Counted from the first letter of the stretch, positions 26,371 to 36,381 are shown. The stretch is DNA of 64,000 nt from Paenibacillus caseinilyticus (GCF_027533645.1 NZ_JAQAGY010000002.1:124001-188000); one strand, 5' to 3'. Notes: generated by a model from the sequence alone, not told the origin. Translations and numbers: made by a program.

Positions 26371-29300
26371 ATGCTGATGATTGCCGGATTTGCCGCCACA
26401 GAGAAGCTGCATCAGGGCCCGTTCACTGCCGTGTACCGTGCGAGGGAAGCCGGGGGGACGGCGGAAGCGCTGATCAAATTAGCGGGCGGAGAGCGGACGG
26501 CCGAGGCGGAAGAGAGGCTGAGGCACGAATATGAGATCGTCAAAAGGCTGGAGCCTTCCGGGCTGCGGAGGACTTACGGGCTGCACCGGACCCGGGAAGG
26601 GCTCGCGCTACTGCTGAGCCCTCTGGAAGGCGCGCCCTTGTCCGAGCGGCTGAAGGGACGACCGCTCGATGTGGGCACCTTCTTCCCCCTCGCGATAGCG
26701 GCGGCGGAAGCGCTCGGCAAGCTTCATGGGGAAGGCATCCTGCATATGGACCTGCGTCCCGAGCACATTCTTATCGGGCCGGAGTCCGGGCAGGCGGAGC
26801 TCATCGGCTTCGCACTGTCCCTGCCTTATGAAGAAGAGCCGGAGCTCGCGCTTCAGCTCGAGCCGTCGGAAGCCTCCTTCCCCTATATGCCCCCGGAGCG
26901 GACCGGACGGATGAACCGTGGCGTGGACCCCCGCACCGATCTGTACTCGCTCGGGGTCGTCTATTACGAGATGCTGGCGGGGCAGCTGCCGTTCGAGGCG
27001 GCGGATCCGATCGAATGGGCGCACTGCCATACGGCGAAGCGGCCCAAACCGCTCGGCAGCCTGGCCGCAGGCATTCCCCCGAAGCTGGCGGATCTCGTCA
27101 TGAAGCTCATGGCGAAGACGGCATCGGACCGCTATCAGAGTGCCTCCGGCCTGATCCGGGATCTGGAAGCGTTCTTCGGGGAGTGGAGGCGTACCGGCGA
27201 GATCCGGCAGGCGGTCCCTTCCGGCCAAGAGGAGGTGCCGGAGCTCCTGCCCACCCGTCTTATCGGAAGGGACGGCGCCCTGCGGACCCTCCTCGAGGCC
27301 CACCGGGAGGCCTCCGAAGGAACGCCCGGGCTGGTAATCGTCACGGGAGACGAGGGAACGGGCAAAACCGCATTGGTTCAGGCCATGCGGCGGCGGCTGT
27401 CCGAGGAAGAGGCGGGAGGCGTGTTCCTGTCGGGAACCTGCGAGAAGGGCCGGGGATACACCCCTTATGCCGGCCTGATCGAAGCTTTCGGCCAGTGGAT
27501 CCGGGAGCTCCTGACCAAGGAAGAGGACGTATGGTCCCGGTGGAGGACGATTCTCTCCGGCGCCCTGGGTTCGAACGGAAGCGTGGTCACCCGGATGATA
27601 CCCGAGGTGGAATGGCTGCTCGGCCCGCAGCCGGCACTCGAGCAGGTGCCGGTCTCCGAGACGGTGAACCGGTTTCACGGGGTCTTCCGCGACTTTCTCT
27701 CGGCTATCGCGGTGGAAGAACGTCCGCTGACCCTGTTCCTCGACGATCTGCACGCGGCGGATCCGGGGTCGATGCATCTGATCCGGCGGATGCTGACGGA
27801 TTATGAGATTCCTTATCTCCTGATCATTGGCGCATCCCGCCCTGCCGAAGAGGGAGAAATTCCGGCGCTGCAGAGCATCCTCGAGCGCCCTGGCGCACCG
27901 CGGGTGAATCTGCGCACCGCCGGGCTCCATCCGCTGCGGGAGGACGAACTGCTGGAGCTTGTCGCTGAGTCTCTTGGCATTCCCGAAGCGGTCTGTGTAT
28001 CTTTGTCCCGGCTGCTCTTCCGCAAAACGAGAGGCAACCCGTTCTTCGCCCTCCAGCTCCTGCAGCTGCTGCGCCGGGACCGGCTGCTCCGGTACGACGG
28101 GGAGAAGGGAGAGTGGACATGGGACGAAGAGCGGATCGAACGCTTCGAGCTGCCCGCCAGTGCGGCCGGGCTTCTCATCCGCAGCATCCGGGGGCTTCCC
28201 GCCCGCGCCCAGGAGCTGCTGCAGCTGGCCGCAGCCGTGGGCCGCAGCATCCCGCTGGGGATACTCGCCGAAGCATACGGCGGGTCAGCGGATAGCTTGA
28301 AGGCTCCGCTGAGGGTACTGATCGCCGAAGGGCTCCTATACAAGAGCGAGGGCGGGGTGACCTTCACCCACGAGCGGGTGCGGGAAGCGGCCTATGCCTT
28401 GATGGATCCGGAACGCCTGGCAGCCGCGCATGCGGCAATCGGGGAGGTGCTGCTGGGGAGCATGGAAGAAGCCGAGCGGGAAGAGCGGGTGTTCGAGATT
28501 CTGGGGCACTATCATGCGGCCGCCGGCGGGCCGGGCTCAGTAGAGAAGATACCGCACCGCGATGAGCTGATCCGGCTGCACCTGATCGCCGGCCGGAGAG
28601 CGAAGAACTCGACGGCCTACGAGTCGGCTGAGCGCTACCTGAAGGCGGGCCGCACTCTGCTTGGCGCGGACGGGTGGGAGATCCGGTACGGCATGATGGT
28701 GGCGGTAAGCATGGAGCTGGCGGAGTGCCACTATCTGACTGGCCGCCACGAAGAAGCGGAGGTGCTGATGAAAGACCTGCTGGGGCGGGTACGCACCGAC
28801 CGGGAGAAGGTCGAGGTCTACTCGGTCCAGGTCCGCATGTACACGAATCTCAGCCGCTTCGCGGACGCTATCGAGGCCACCCGGAAGGGACTGCGGATGT
28901 TCGGCATCGAGTTTCCGGACGGCGATGTGCGGGAAGAGATCGGCCGGGAGATGCGGCGGGCCCGCGAGCTCACCGGGGACAGGCCGGTGGAGGAGCTGGC
29001 GGATCATCCGCCGATGGAGGATCCGCGGCAGCTCCTCATCATGTCGTTGTACACCCGCATGGTTACGCCGTTGTATTTTGTCCGGCCGGACTTGTACGCC
29101 CTGGTGGCCCTGCGCATCGTGAACACTTCGATCCTCTATGGGAACGTTGCGAATTCGGCCAGCGGCTATTGTGCCTACGGGGTGATCCTTGCCGGACAGA
29201 GCCGGGAGTACGAGAGGGCTTATGCCTTCGGCAGGCTGTCGGTCGAGGTGGCCCGCAAATACAAGAGCAAGCGGCTTCAGAGCAGCGTCCAGTACATGCT

Positions 29301-31740
29301 CGGCGGCTTTCTCTCCCACTGGTGCGCTCCGGGTCACGAGAGCCTCGGCCTGCTGGAGGAATCCTGGCAGCTCGCGCAGGAATGCGGCAATTCGCTCTTC
29401 GCGACTTATTCGGCATCGACCCTTATGGCTACCAAATACCATATGGGCCGGCCTCTTGCTGAGGTGTACCATGCGGCAGCCTCCCACATCGACTTCGTGC
29501 TGCGGACCAAGGACCAGCTTGTGAACTCCTTCACGCTCTATCTGCAGTTCGTCCGCTGCCTGCGGGGCCAGACCGAGGGGGTGACAAGCTTCTCGGATGC
29601 GGAGCTGGACGAGGAAGCTTGGACGGCGCAGCTGAAGTCGGCTACGGAGCGGATCTCCCTGCTGCGTTACTACGGCGTCAAGGCGTTCACGCTGTATCTC
29701 TACGGGGCGTATGAGGCGGCACTGGAGCAGGCTGAGGCTTCCGCGGCCATGAGAAGCCAGGGACTGGGACTCGCCACCTGGAGCGAAGCGGAGGATACGT
29801 TCACCCATGCGCTGATTCTCACGGCCCTCTACCCGGGCCGGACGAAGGACCGGCAGGAGGAGAGCTGGAGGGAGCTTCAGTCCCTGGCGGAGCGGCTCGA
29901 CCTGTGGGCGTCCCATGCGCCGGAGAACTTCCGGCACAAGGCGCTGTTGGTCCGCGCCGGGATGTTCCGGCTGCAGGGAGCATCCGAAGCGGCGATGGCC
30001 GCTTACGAGCAAGCGCTAGATGCAGCCAAGGGGAGCGGGCATCTTAAGGATGCGGCGGTTGCGGCCGAGTGTGCCGCAGGGTTCTATGAGAGCAGGGGCC
30101 TTGGCGTAGCCGCGAAGGCCTACCTGCAGGAAGCCTGGGAAGCTTACCGGGCCTGGGGCGCCCTGGCCAAGGCGAGTTCGCTGGAGCAGCGGTATCCCGA
30201 GTGGCTGCGGGACACCTGGACCGAAGTCCGCGGGATGCTTCCGCAAGCGGTGACGGGAGGAAGCCCCGGCCGTGCCCCCGTCCTGTTCCACGATGTCTTC
30301 GATCTGAGCACCGTCATGAAGGCGACGCAGCTCATCTCGCAGGAAGTCCAGCTCGACCAGCTGCTGCAGCGGCTGATGGCTGGGGTGATCGAGAATGCCG
30401 GAGCAGAGAAAGGTTTCCTCGTGCTCCAGGAGGAAGAAGGCTGGATCGTCGCGGCGGAAGGCGCGCTTGCGGGCAGCGAGATTGTGGTGACCCAGCCGAT
30501 GGAGCCAATGGAGGGAAAGCTGCGTCCGCGCACCATTCTTGCCTATGCGGTCCGCACCAAGGAAAGCGTAGTGCTGGACGATGCGGGACAGACCGGCATG
30601 TTCACGCAGGACGCTTATGTGCTGCGGGAGAAGCCGAAGTCGGTTCTCTGCATGCCGGTATTGAAACAAGGCCATCTGGTGGCTCTGCTCTACTTGGAGA
30701 ATAATCTGGTTACCCATGCGTTCTCGACCGACCGGCTGGAGATGCTTGGGATGCTGGTCTCGCAGCTCGCGGCCTCAATCGAGAACGCTTCCCTGTATGC
30801 TTATCTCGAGCACAAGGTCAATCTACGGACCCGGGAGTTGGAACGGGCGAATCTGGAGCTGAGGGCCTCCGAGGAACGCTACCGCACCATCTTCGAGAAC
30901 ACGGGGACGGCGATGATCATAATCGGTGAGGGGGACCGGGTGGCGCTCACGAATTCGGAGTGCCTGCGGTTGTTCGAAGAAGCGGATCTGACGGGCCGCA
31001 AATGGTACGAATTCATCCACAAGGATGATGTGGCCCGGATCGCGGGCTACCGCAGCAGGCGGCTGGACAACCAGCCGGATGCGCCTTCCTCCTATGAGGT
31101 GAGGGGGGTCTCTGGGACTGGGAGAGTCTTCGATATGCTGATGACGGTGGCCACGATCGCCGGAACCCGCAATGTGGTCTGCTCCATAATGGATATCACC
31201 GAGCGCAAGCGGGCGGAAGAGACGATCCGCAATATGGCATACTACGATATGCTGACTGGGCTGCCGAACCGCAAGCTGTTCGAAGAGCGGCTGTCCGAAG
31301 CGGTCTCGTCGGCGCCGGCCGGCGGGCAGCAGGCCGCCGTGCTGTTCCTCGATCTCGACGGATTCAAGCAGGTTAACGACACCTACGGGCATAAGATGGG
31401 GGATTTGCTTCTGATCGAAAGCGCCCAAAGACTTCAAGGAGTGTGCGCAGACAGCGGATTGGTCTCCCGGCTCGGCGGCGATGAATTCATCGTGCTGCTG
31501 ACGGGCATTACAGGAGAAGCGGAGGCCCGGCGGGCCGCTGGCCGGATCTTCAGCGCCTTCCAGGACCCGGCCCAGATCGACGGTGCGGAGCTGGCGATCC
31601 GCACCAGCATTGGCATAGCCCTGTATCCGGAAGACGGCTCCGATGCCGAGTCGCTCGTCAAACGTGCGGACGAGGCGATGTACCGGGCCAAGAAGCGGGG
31701 CAAAAACCGGTATGAATTCTACTCCCAGCGAGGGGAATAA
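26371..31740 (+). CDS. Multidomain signalling protein: pseudokinase-AAA ATPase-GAF-PAS-GGDEF
   Basis: A 1789-residue cytoplasmic protein. Residues 1-275 are a Ser/Thr-kinase fold that keeps the ATP-binding Lys (ALIKLA). The catalytic loop reads HMDLRPEH (no Asn) and the DFG site reads IGFA, so it is probably a pseudokinase. Residues about 290-620 are an AAA ATPase (Walker A GDEGTGKT at 326-333; Walker B FLDDLH), followed by a long helical TPR-like region to about 1300, GAF (1310-1485), PAS (1500-1615) and GGDEF (1620-1789; active-site GGDEF intact, no RxxD inhibitory site). Relatives usually end in a histidine kinase; here a diguanylate cyclase replaces it. Start ATG 26371 follows GGAGGGAGGAGG. 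Confidence 0.9.
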   Translation: MLMIAGFAATEKLHQGPFTAVYRAREAGGTAEALIKLAGGERTAEAEERLRHEYEIVKRLEPSGLRRTYGLHRTREGLALLLSPLEGAPLSERLKGRPLDVGTFFPLAIAAAEALGKLHGEGILHMDLRPEHILIGPESGQAELIGFALSLPYEEEPELALQLEPSEASFPYMPPERTGRMNRGVDPRTDLYSLGVVYYEMLAGQLPFEAADPIEWAHCHTAKRPKPLGSLAAGIPPKLADLVMKLMAKTASDRYQSASGLIRDLEAFFGEWRRTGEIRQAVPSGQEEVPELLPTRLIGRDGALRTLLEAHREASEGTPGLVIVTGDEGTGKTALVQAMRRRLSEEEAGGVFLSGTCEKGRGYTPYAGLIEAFGQWIRELLTKEEDVWSRWRTILSGALGSNGSVVTRMIPEVEWLLGPQPALEQVPVSETVNRFHGVFRDFLSAIAVEERPLTLFLDDLHAADPGSMHLIRRMLTDYEIPYLLIIGASRPAEEGEIPALQSILERPGAPRVNLRTAGLHPLREDELLELVAESLGIPEAVCVSLSRLLFRKTRGNPFFALQLLQLLRRDRLLRYDGEKGEWTWDEERIERFELPASAAGLLIRSIRGLPARAQELLQLAAAVGRSIPLGILAEAYGGSADSLKAPLRVLIAEGLLYKSEGGVTFTHERVREAAYALMDPERLAAAHAAIGEVLLGSMEEAEREERVFEILGHYHAAAGGPGSVEKIPHRDELIRLHLIAGRRAKNSTAYESAERYLKAGRTLLGADGWEIRYGMMVAVSMELAECHYLTGRHEEAEVLMKDLLGRVRTDREKVEVYSVQVRMYTNLSRFADAIEATRKGLRMFGIEFPDGDVREEIGREMRRARELTGDRPVEELADHPPMEDPRQLLIMSLYTRMVTPLYFVRPDLYALVALRIVNTSILYGNVANSASGYCAYGVILAGQSREYERAYAFGRLSVEVARKYKSKRLQSSVQYMLGGFLSHWCAPGHESLGLLEESWQLAQECGNSLFATYSASTLMATKYHMGRPLAEVYHAAASHIDFVLRTKDQLVNSFTLYLQFVRCLRGQTEGVTSFSDAELDEEAWTAQLKSATERISLLRYYGVKAFTLYLYGAYEAALEQAEASAAMRSQGLGLATWSEAEDTFTHALILTALYPGRTKDRQEESWRELQSLAERLDLWASHAPENFRHKALLVRAGMFRLQGASEAAMAAYEQALDAAKGSGHLKDAAVAAECAAGFYESRGLGVAAKAYLQEAWEAYRAWGALAKASSLEQRYPEWLRDTWTEVRGMLPQAVTGGSPGRAPVLFHDVFDLSTVMKATQLISQEVQLDQLLQRLMAGVIENAGAEKGFLVLQEEEGWIVAAEGALAGSEIVVTQPMEPMEGKLRPRTILAYAVRTKESVVLDDAGQTGMFTQDAYVLREKPKSVLCMPVLKQGHLVALLYLENNLVTHAFSTDRLEMLGMLVSQLAASIENASLYAYLEHKVNLRTRELERANLELRASEERYRTIFENTGTAMIIIGEGDRVALTNSECLRLFEEADLTGRKWYEFIHKDDVARIAGYRSRRLDNQPDAPSSYEVRGVSGTGRVFDMLMTVATIAGTRNVVCSIMDITERKRAEETIRNMAYYDMLTGLPNRKLFEERLSEAVSSAPAGGQQAAVLFLDLDGFKQVNDTYGHKMGDLLLIESAQRLQGVCADSGLVSRLGGDEFIVLLTGITGEAEARRAAGRIFSAFQDPAQIDGAELAIRTSIGIALYPEDGSDAESLVKRADEAMYRAKKRGKNRYEFYSQRGE

Positions 31741-31870
31741 GCACAAGGGGAATCAATTTTGGGCAAAACGGACAAGGGCGGTGGGAGAAACCGAGTGATT
31801 CCATGACCTATAATGAGGGGACAGATCCGAAGTAACCCATCCACTATCAGAAAAGTAGGTGCATTCCCCC

Positions 31871-33463
31871 ATGTCATCCATGGAACCGCTTGTATCCAGG
31901 CCCGCCTGGCAGATGCCCGAAGTTCAGCTTCCGTCCATTCCGGACCGGGCGTTCCTTGTCACCGACTTCGGCGCGGCCGGAGACGGCGTTACCGATAATA
32001 CCGACGCCTTCCGCCGGGCGATCGATGCCTGCTCCCGGGCGGGCGGCGGCCGGGTCATTATCCCTGCCGGCGTCTGGCTTACCGGCCCGCTGACCCTGGC
32101 CAGCCGGCTGGAGCTCCGCGCGGAAGCCGGCGCGCTCGTGCTTTTCTCCCGCCGCTTCGAGGATTATCCGCTGATCGCTTCGCAGTACGAAGGCCGGCCT
32201 TCGATCCGCTGCCAATCCCCGCTGGACGGCGAAGGACTGGAGCATGTGGCTGTGACGGGCCAAGGGGTCTTCGACGGGGGAGGCGATGCCTGGCGTCCGG
32301 TCAAGGACTGGAAGATGACCGAGAGGCAGTGGGCGAAGCTCATCGCTTCCGGCGGCGCGCTGGATGCCGCGGGCGGCATGTGGTGGCCGTCCGAGGAGGC
32401 TATGAACGGAGCTGCAACGGTAGCACGGCTGCAGCGCGAAGGCCGAACGGATCCGAAGGACTACGAGGCCGCCAGGGCGTACCTGCGCCCGAACCTGCTC
32501 AGCTTCCGCCGCTGCCGGTACGTGCTGCTCGAAGGAGCCACATTCCAGAACTCCGCAGCCTGGAACCTGCACCCATGGGCGTGCGAGCATGTCACGATCC
32601 GGGAAGCGGTGATCCGCAACCCTTGGTATGGGCAGAACGGAGACGGCCTCGACCTCGATTCATGCCGAGGCGCACTCGTCGAGAACTGTTCGTTCGACGT
32701 AGGCGACGATGCGATCTGCATCAAGAGCGGCAAGGATGAAGCAGGCCGGAAGCTCGGCATCCCGTGCGAGGATATCCTGATCCGGGGCTGCCGGGTGTAT
32801 CACGGCCACGGGGGCTTCGTCATCGGCAGCGAGATGTCCGGCGGTGTCCGGCGCGTGCGCGTGGAGGACTGCACCTTCATGGGCACGGACATCGGGCTCC
32901 GCTTCAAGAGCGCGCGGGGCCGGGGCGGTCTCGTGGAAGACATCGAGATCGAACGCATCCGCATGAACAACATCGTTGGCGAAGCCATCTCCTTCCACCT
33001 CTTCTATGAAGGCAAAGAAGGCTCGGGCGAGGCCGGCGAGAACCGCGTGCCGGTATCGGTCGAGACCCCGGTCTTCCGCGGGATTACCATCCGCGACGTC
33101 CAGTGTGCCGGCGCCCAGACGGCGCTGCTCATCAACGGGCTGCCGGAGAAGCCGCTCGAAGGACTGCGCATCGAGAACTTCACCGCTTCAGCGGAGCGGG
33201 GGGCCGTGTGCACGAATGTGCTGGACCTGACCCTGCGGGAGATCTCGCTGCAGGTGAGCCGCGGACCTCTGGTCACCCTGCGCCATGCGCAGCAGGTGGA
33301 GCTGGAGGGCCTCGGCGGCAGCGCGCCTGAGCATAGCGGCATGCTGCACGTGTCTGGCCGCGGCTCGCGGGATATCGCGTGCCGGCAGACGCGGCTGCCG
33401 GATGCGCTCCGCGGGGTAACGGTCGCGGAAGAAGTAGAGGCGAAGGCGACGGTTGTCGGCTAA
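31871..33463 (+). CDS. GH28 polygalacturonase-like pectinase (cytoplasmic)
   Basis: A 530-residue right-handed beta-helix enzyme of glycoside hydrolase family 28, which hydrolyses galacturonan or rhamnogalacturonan backbones. The catalytic signatures are visible: NGDGLDLDSC (first Asp), DDAICIKSG (Asp pair), GHGGFVIGSE (catalytic His) and RFKSARGRGG. The opening VTDFGAAGDGVTDNTDAFRRAI is typical of the family. No signal peptide is seen, so it probably acts on imported oligogalacturonides. The start is uncertain; GTG 31859 and ATG 31871 are in frame. It is convergent with an AraC regulator across a strong terminator. Confidence 0.9.
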   Translation: MSSMEPLVSRPAWQMPEVQLPSIPDRAFLVTDFGAAGDGVTDNTDAFRRAIDACSRAGGGRVIIPAGVWLTGPLTLASRLELRAEAGALVLFSRRFEDYPLIASQYEGRPSIRCQSPLDGEGLEHVAVTGQGVFDGGGDAWRPVKDWKMTERQWAKLIASGGALDAAGGMWWPSEEAMNGAATVARLQREGRTDPKDYEAARAYLRPNLLSFRRCRYVLLEGATFQNSAAWNLHPWACEHVTIREAVIRNPWYGQNGDGLDLDSCRGALVENCSFDVGDDAICIKSGKDEAGRKLGIPCEDILIRGCRVYHGHGGFVIGSEMSGGVRRVRVEDCTFMGTDIGLRFKSARGRGGLVEDIEIERIRMNNIVGEAISFHLFYEGKEGSGEAGENRVPVSVETPVFRGITIRDVQCAGAQTALLINGLPEKPLEGLRIENFTASAERGAVCTNVLDLTLREISLQVSRGPLVTLRHAQQVELEGLGGSAPEHSGMLHVSGRGSRDIACRQTRLPDALRGVTVAEEVEAKATVVG

Positions 33464-33475
33464 GTCCTCGCGAAT

Positions 33476-33532
33476 GCAAAGCAAAGACCCCTGGTTCGCA
33501 GTGTGAGCTGCAGACCGGGGTCTTTGCTTTGC
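33476..33532. terminator. Bidirectional terminator, GH28 / AraC
   Basis: A 16-base-pair perfect stem, GCAAAGCAAAGACCCC with its complement GGGGTCTTTGCTTTGC, around a 25-base loop that has its own small pairing. Confidence 0.8.
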
Positions 33533-33664
33533 GCCGGCGGTCCCGCCCAAGGGGCTGGCGTCTTGAAGCTTGCTTGGAGCGGGACCCGCCCAAGAGGCTG
33601 GCGCTTCGAAGCTCTGCCTGGAGTATTCCTGCCTTAGAAGCCAGTCCTTCGATTGCCGCCGCGC

Positions 33665-34510
33665 CTACCTGTGCTGGTCGCGGTACTGCAGCGGGGAGAG
33701 GCCGGAGATGCGCTTGAATGTTTTGTTAAAGTGGGAGATATGTTCGAAGCCTACCTGCTCGGAGATCCATTGGACCTTGTCCCGGGTGCTGCGGAGCAGC
33801 TTCTGGGCTTCGCGGATGCGTACCACGCGGATGTATTCGCTGAAGTGAAACCCGGTGAGCTTCAGGAAGACGCGGCTCAGGTAGGCCGGTGAGATGAAGA
33901 ACTGCTTCGCCACGCCGCCCAGCGTCAGCTCGTCCCGGTAATGCTCGTGAATATAGGAAGCGATCTCCGTGACCTTCTGGTGCATCGGGTGCATGCTTGC
34001 AGCCGGTTCCTGCTCCAGCTCCAGTGTACCCCGGCGGTGAAGGCGCACGAGGAGCTCGCCCAGCAGATGACGCACACAGGTCTCGTAGAGCGGCGGCTGG
34101 TCCCTGCATTCGGCATGTAGCTGGAGGAGCAGGTGCTCCACCTCGGGCTGTTCTTTCATCGGGATGCTGAGCAGCGTCGACGTCCGGAAGGGCGGGAGTT
34201 CCATGAGCTTGGGCCCTTCCTCTCCGAGGAAGCCGGGTGAGTAATGAACGAGCATCCGCTCGAATTCGGCCACAGCCGAGGAGGCGGTGGAGTGCAGGTC
34301 GTTCGGTACGACGACGACGAGATCGCCTTTGCGGGCGGTATAGACTTTGCCGTTAATGAAGTAGACGCGCTCGCCGTGGAACAAATAATAGAGCTCGTAG
34401 AATTCATGGGAGTGAGGGCGGGGCATGGAGGTTTCGCCGGTTCGCTGCAGCTGCTGGATGGCAAACGCGGTGTGCCCGATCGTATATTTGATGCCGCTGC
34501 GTTCGGTCAT
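33665..34510 (-). CDS. AraC family transcriptional regulator
   Basis: A 281-residue regulator. The N-terminal cupin sensor carries RPHSHEFYELYYLFHGE and the later DLVVVVPNDLHS, typical of sugar-responsive AraC proteins. The C-terminal 100 residues hold two helix-turn-helix motifs (LTLGGVAKQFFISPAYLSRVFL and VQWISEQVGFEHISHFNKTFKRISG). ATG 34510 is preferred to 34558 because GCAGGAGAAAC lies 8 bases upstream. Its convergent neighbour is the GH28 enzyme, so control of pectin-use genes is plausible. Confidence 0.92.
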   Translation of the reverse strand: MTERSGIKYTIGHTAFAIQQLQRTGETSMPRPHSHEFYELYYLFHGERVYFINGKVYTARKGDLVVVVPNDLHSTASSAVAEFERMLVHYSPGFLGEEGPKLMELPPFRTSTLLSIPMKEQPEVEHLLLQLHAECRDQPPLYETCVRHLLGELLVRLHRRGTLELEQEPAASMHPMHQKVTEIASYIHEHYRDELTLGGVAKQFFISPAYLSRVFLKLTGFHFSEYIRVVRIREAQKLLRSTRDKVQWISEQVGFEHISHFNKTFKRISGLSPLQYRDQHR

Positions 34511-34750
34511 GTTGGGTTTCTCCTGCGATAGATGAGTCTGTCCCCCCGATTGTAGCATAAGGTGCGGCAGGCCGGAAGCCGAAAGACAGCCGGATGCTGC
34601 CGCTCCAGGATCGCCACAGCGAAAGAGGCGGGGGCGTGCTGCATATACGGCTGCCGATCTGCGGCATCATTTGCCAAGAGGGGAATAGGGAAGTTTGTCG
34701 AAAGGTTGAGGGGGAGGCGCTGAGCCGAACAGCCGTGGGGAGGAAAGGAA

Positions 34751-35188
34751 TTGAAGGGCACAGATATATATGCGGAATTGAAAGGAACAGACCTGCATAT
34801 CAGACACATCCGCTTCGGATCCTTCATTAAGTGGAATGTTTATGCGTCAGCCGCGTTTGGTGCGTTACTTGGGATCCCCTTTTCCCTACTGAGCATGATC
34901 ACTGATAAATTCGTCACCACTTTTAACGGGATGGAAGTGACAGGGATTCAAGAGATACTGTTCGTACTCTTGCTCATTCCGGTTACTTTTATCCTTATGG
35001 GGGTGCTGGCATCGGTAGGATTGTACCTGCCGCTTGTCCTGCTGTTAAAGTTGACCAAGGGAATCCGGTTACGCGGCGATTATGAAATAAGGGACGGCAT
35101 CGCAGCTGAGAACCTGCCTCCTGAAGAAAAAGCAGACAATGAGACGGAGCATCTTGCAGCTCCCGCGCCTCCAAAGGAAACGGAATAA
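34751..35188 (+). CDS. Hypothetical two-helix membrane protein
   Basis: A 145-residue protein with two hydrophobic segments (VYASAAFGALLGIPFSLLSM and EILFVLLLIPVTFILMGVLA, the second extending into GLYLPLVLLLKL) and a charged, Pro/Glu-rich C-terminal tail. The start appears to be TTG 34751 after GGAGGAAAGGAA. I do not recognise the family. A terminator follows at 35199. Confidence 0.6.
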   Translation: MKGTDIYAELKGTDLHIRHIRFGSFIKWNVYASAAFGALLGIPFSLLSMITDKFVTTFNGMEVTGIQEILFVLLLIPVTFILMGVLASVGLYLPLVLLLKLTKGIRLRGDYEIRDGIAAENLPPEEKADNETEHLAAPAPPKETE

Positions 35189-35198
35189 GAATGAAGGA

Positions 35199-35234
35199 AT
35201 AAGGAGCCTGCCGTCCGGCAAGCTCCTTATTTTG
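35199..35234 (+). terminator. Terminator of the two-helix membrane protein gene
   Basis: AATAAGGAGC / GCTCCTTATT stem with an inner CTGCCG/CGGCAA pairing and a TTTT tail. The loop design resembles that of 36382-36415. Confidence 0.75.
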
Positions 35235-35280
35235 CCGTGCGCTCCCGGGACTTCGGGCGCCCCTGTCTGAAGATATGTGT

Positions 35281-35525
35281 AGGCTCTGCGGCCCAGGTGC
35301 TTCAGGTCGTTCCCGGTGCCCTTCAGGCTCCCTTCGCCGAATAGCCGGATCCGGTCGCATGAATGGGTCGAACTGTTGTTCTCGAAGGGAACGTCGGATT
35401 TGTCCCCGGGGAACGTGCCGACACTTCATACAGATCCGCCCGGAGATGCCGGCCTTGAGACAGCCGCAGCCGGGGTTGGAGAGCCGGCGACTTCGAGGGC
35501 AGAGCGGCCGGCAGGCGCGGAACCA
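35281..35525 (-). pseudogene. Decayed fragment of an alpha/beta-hydrolase esterase gene
   Basis: This 245-base stretch matches the middle of the esterase gene at 37099-37352 in long blocks, for example GCGGCCCAGGTGCT and TTCTCGAAGGGAACGTCGGA. It has many substitutions and small indels that break every reading frame. It covers roughly codons 100-190 of the intact gene, including the region after the nucleophile, and lacks both ends. It lies on the same strand as the intact esterase, about 1.8 kb away, with the DUF1361 and antitoxin genes between. I read it as the remnant of a tandem duplication. Confidence 0.8.
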
Positions 35526-35536
35526 TGGCCGTTAGG

Positions 35537-36232
35537 TCATTGTGCGTCGGGATCTAATATACGTACAGCAGCCGCATAGAAAATCCCGTAACTGAGAAGG
35601 AGGACAAAGAAAAACAACTCCACGAAGCTTACCGCATGAGTCCACCTGCCTGGGTCCCGGTACAGGGCGGTAAGCTCGGTCACGATCATCTGCGGACGGG
35701 CCGCAATATCCCATGAATTCCAGCGCAGGAAGCGTCCGATATACACGCCGAAGCTCGAGAGGCCCATAGCGGCCGCAGCGAACAACCAACCGGGCAGCGT
35801 GCCGAGCCGGCTTGAAGTCCGCCGATGCAGCAGGAGCAGGGAGCAGGCGGAGAGGGCGAGTCCCAGGCAAGCCACGCCGAAGATCGGCAGGAGGCTGTAC
35901 CAGTAGTCGTTCCGGGTCCAGAAGAGGGGCTGCATCTCGAAGAACCGGAAGGCATGCAGCAGCTCCGTAACCAGGTAAGCCGAATTAGGGAAGAAAGCAA
36001 GCCAGAGCGTACCGGCGGCGGCCCTTAGCAGATGGCGGACCCAGCCCGTCTGAAGTCTGCAAAGCGACAGGAACAGAAGGGCGAGCCCGACGGGAATCCA
36101 GGCCAGCGTGACATCCCACCGGAGAAAGTGATACGCCTCGCCCAATCGGGCGCTGAGGAGGAGGCAGGCTGCCGTCGCGAGCAAGAGGAGAAGAAGTAGA
36201 GGAATCCAAGGCAATAGACGTTTCAGATTCAT
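35537..36232 (-). CDS. DUF1361 domain membrane protein
   Basis: A 231-residue membrane protein with about seven hydrophobic helices. The DUF1361 hallmarks are present: LAWIPVGLALLFL, LWLAFFPNSAYLVTELLHAF and SSFGVYIGRFLRWNSWDI. Function is unknown in this family. Start 36232 follows AATCAGCGGGAGGAAG on the minus strand. The downstream side abuts the esterase remnant. Confidence 0.85.
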   Translation of the reverse strand: MNLKRLLPWIPLLLLLLLATAACLLLSARLGEAYHFLRWDVTLAWIPVGLALLFLSLCRLQTGWVRHLLRAAAGTLWLAFFPNSAYLVTELLHAFRFFEMQPLFWTRNDYWYSLLPIFGVACLGLALSACSLLLLHRRTSSRLGTLPGWLFAAAAMGLSSFGVYIGRFLRWNSWDIAARPQMIVTELTALYRDPGRWTHAVSFVELFFFVLLLSYGIFYAAAVRILDPDAQ

Positions 36233-36381
36233 GAACTTCCTCCCGCTGATTAGGTTCAGCTGATCTCAGCTTGCCGCTTTTTCCAGAAGTATACCAACAC
36301 AGGCGGGAACGATCAACCTGCAGTGCTCGGGAGGGGAGTATGTTATCACAACCCGTATGGCGGTGAAGGACTAGGACGGGG

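Noticed and set aside
28537-30012. 491-residue minus-strand frame inside the signalling gene
   Set aside because: It lies wholly inside the large multidomain gene, whose frame carries clear domains; the antisense product is His/Arg/Gln-rich with no motif.
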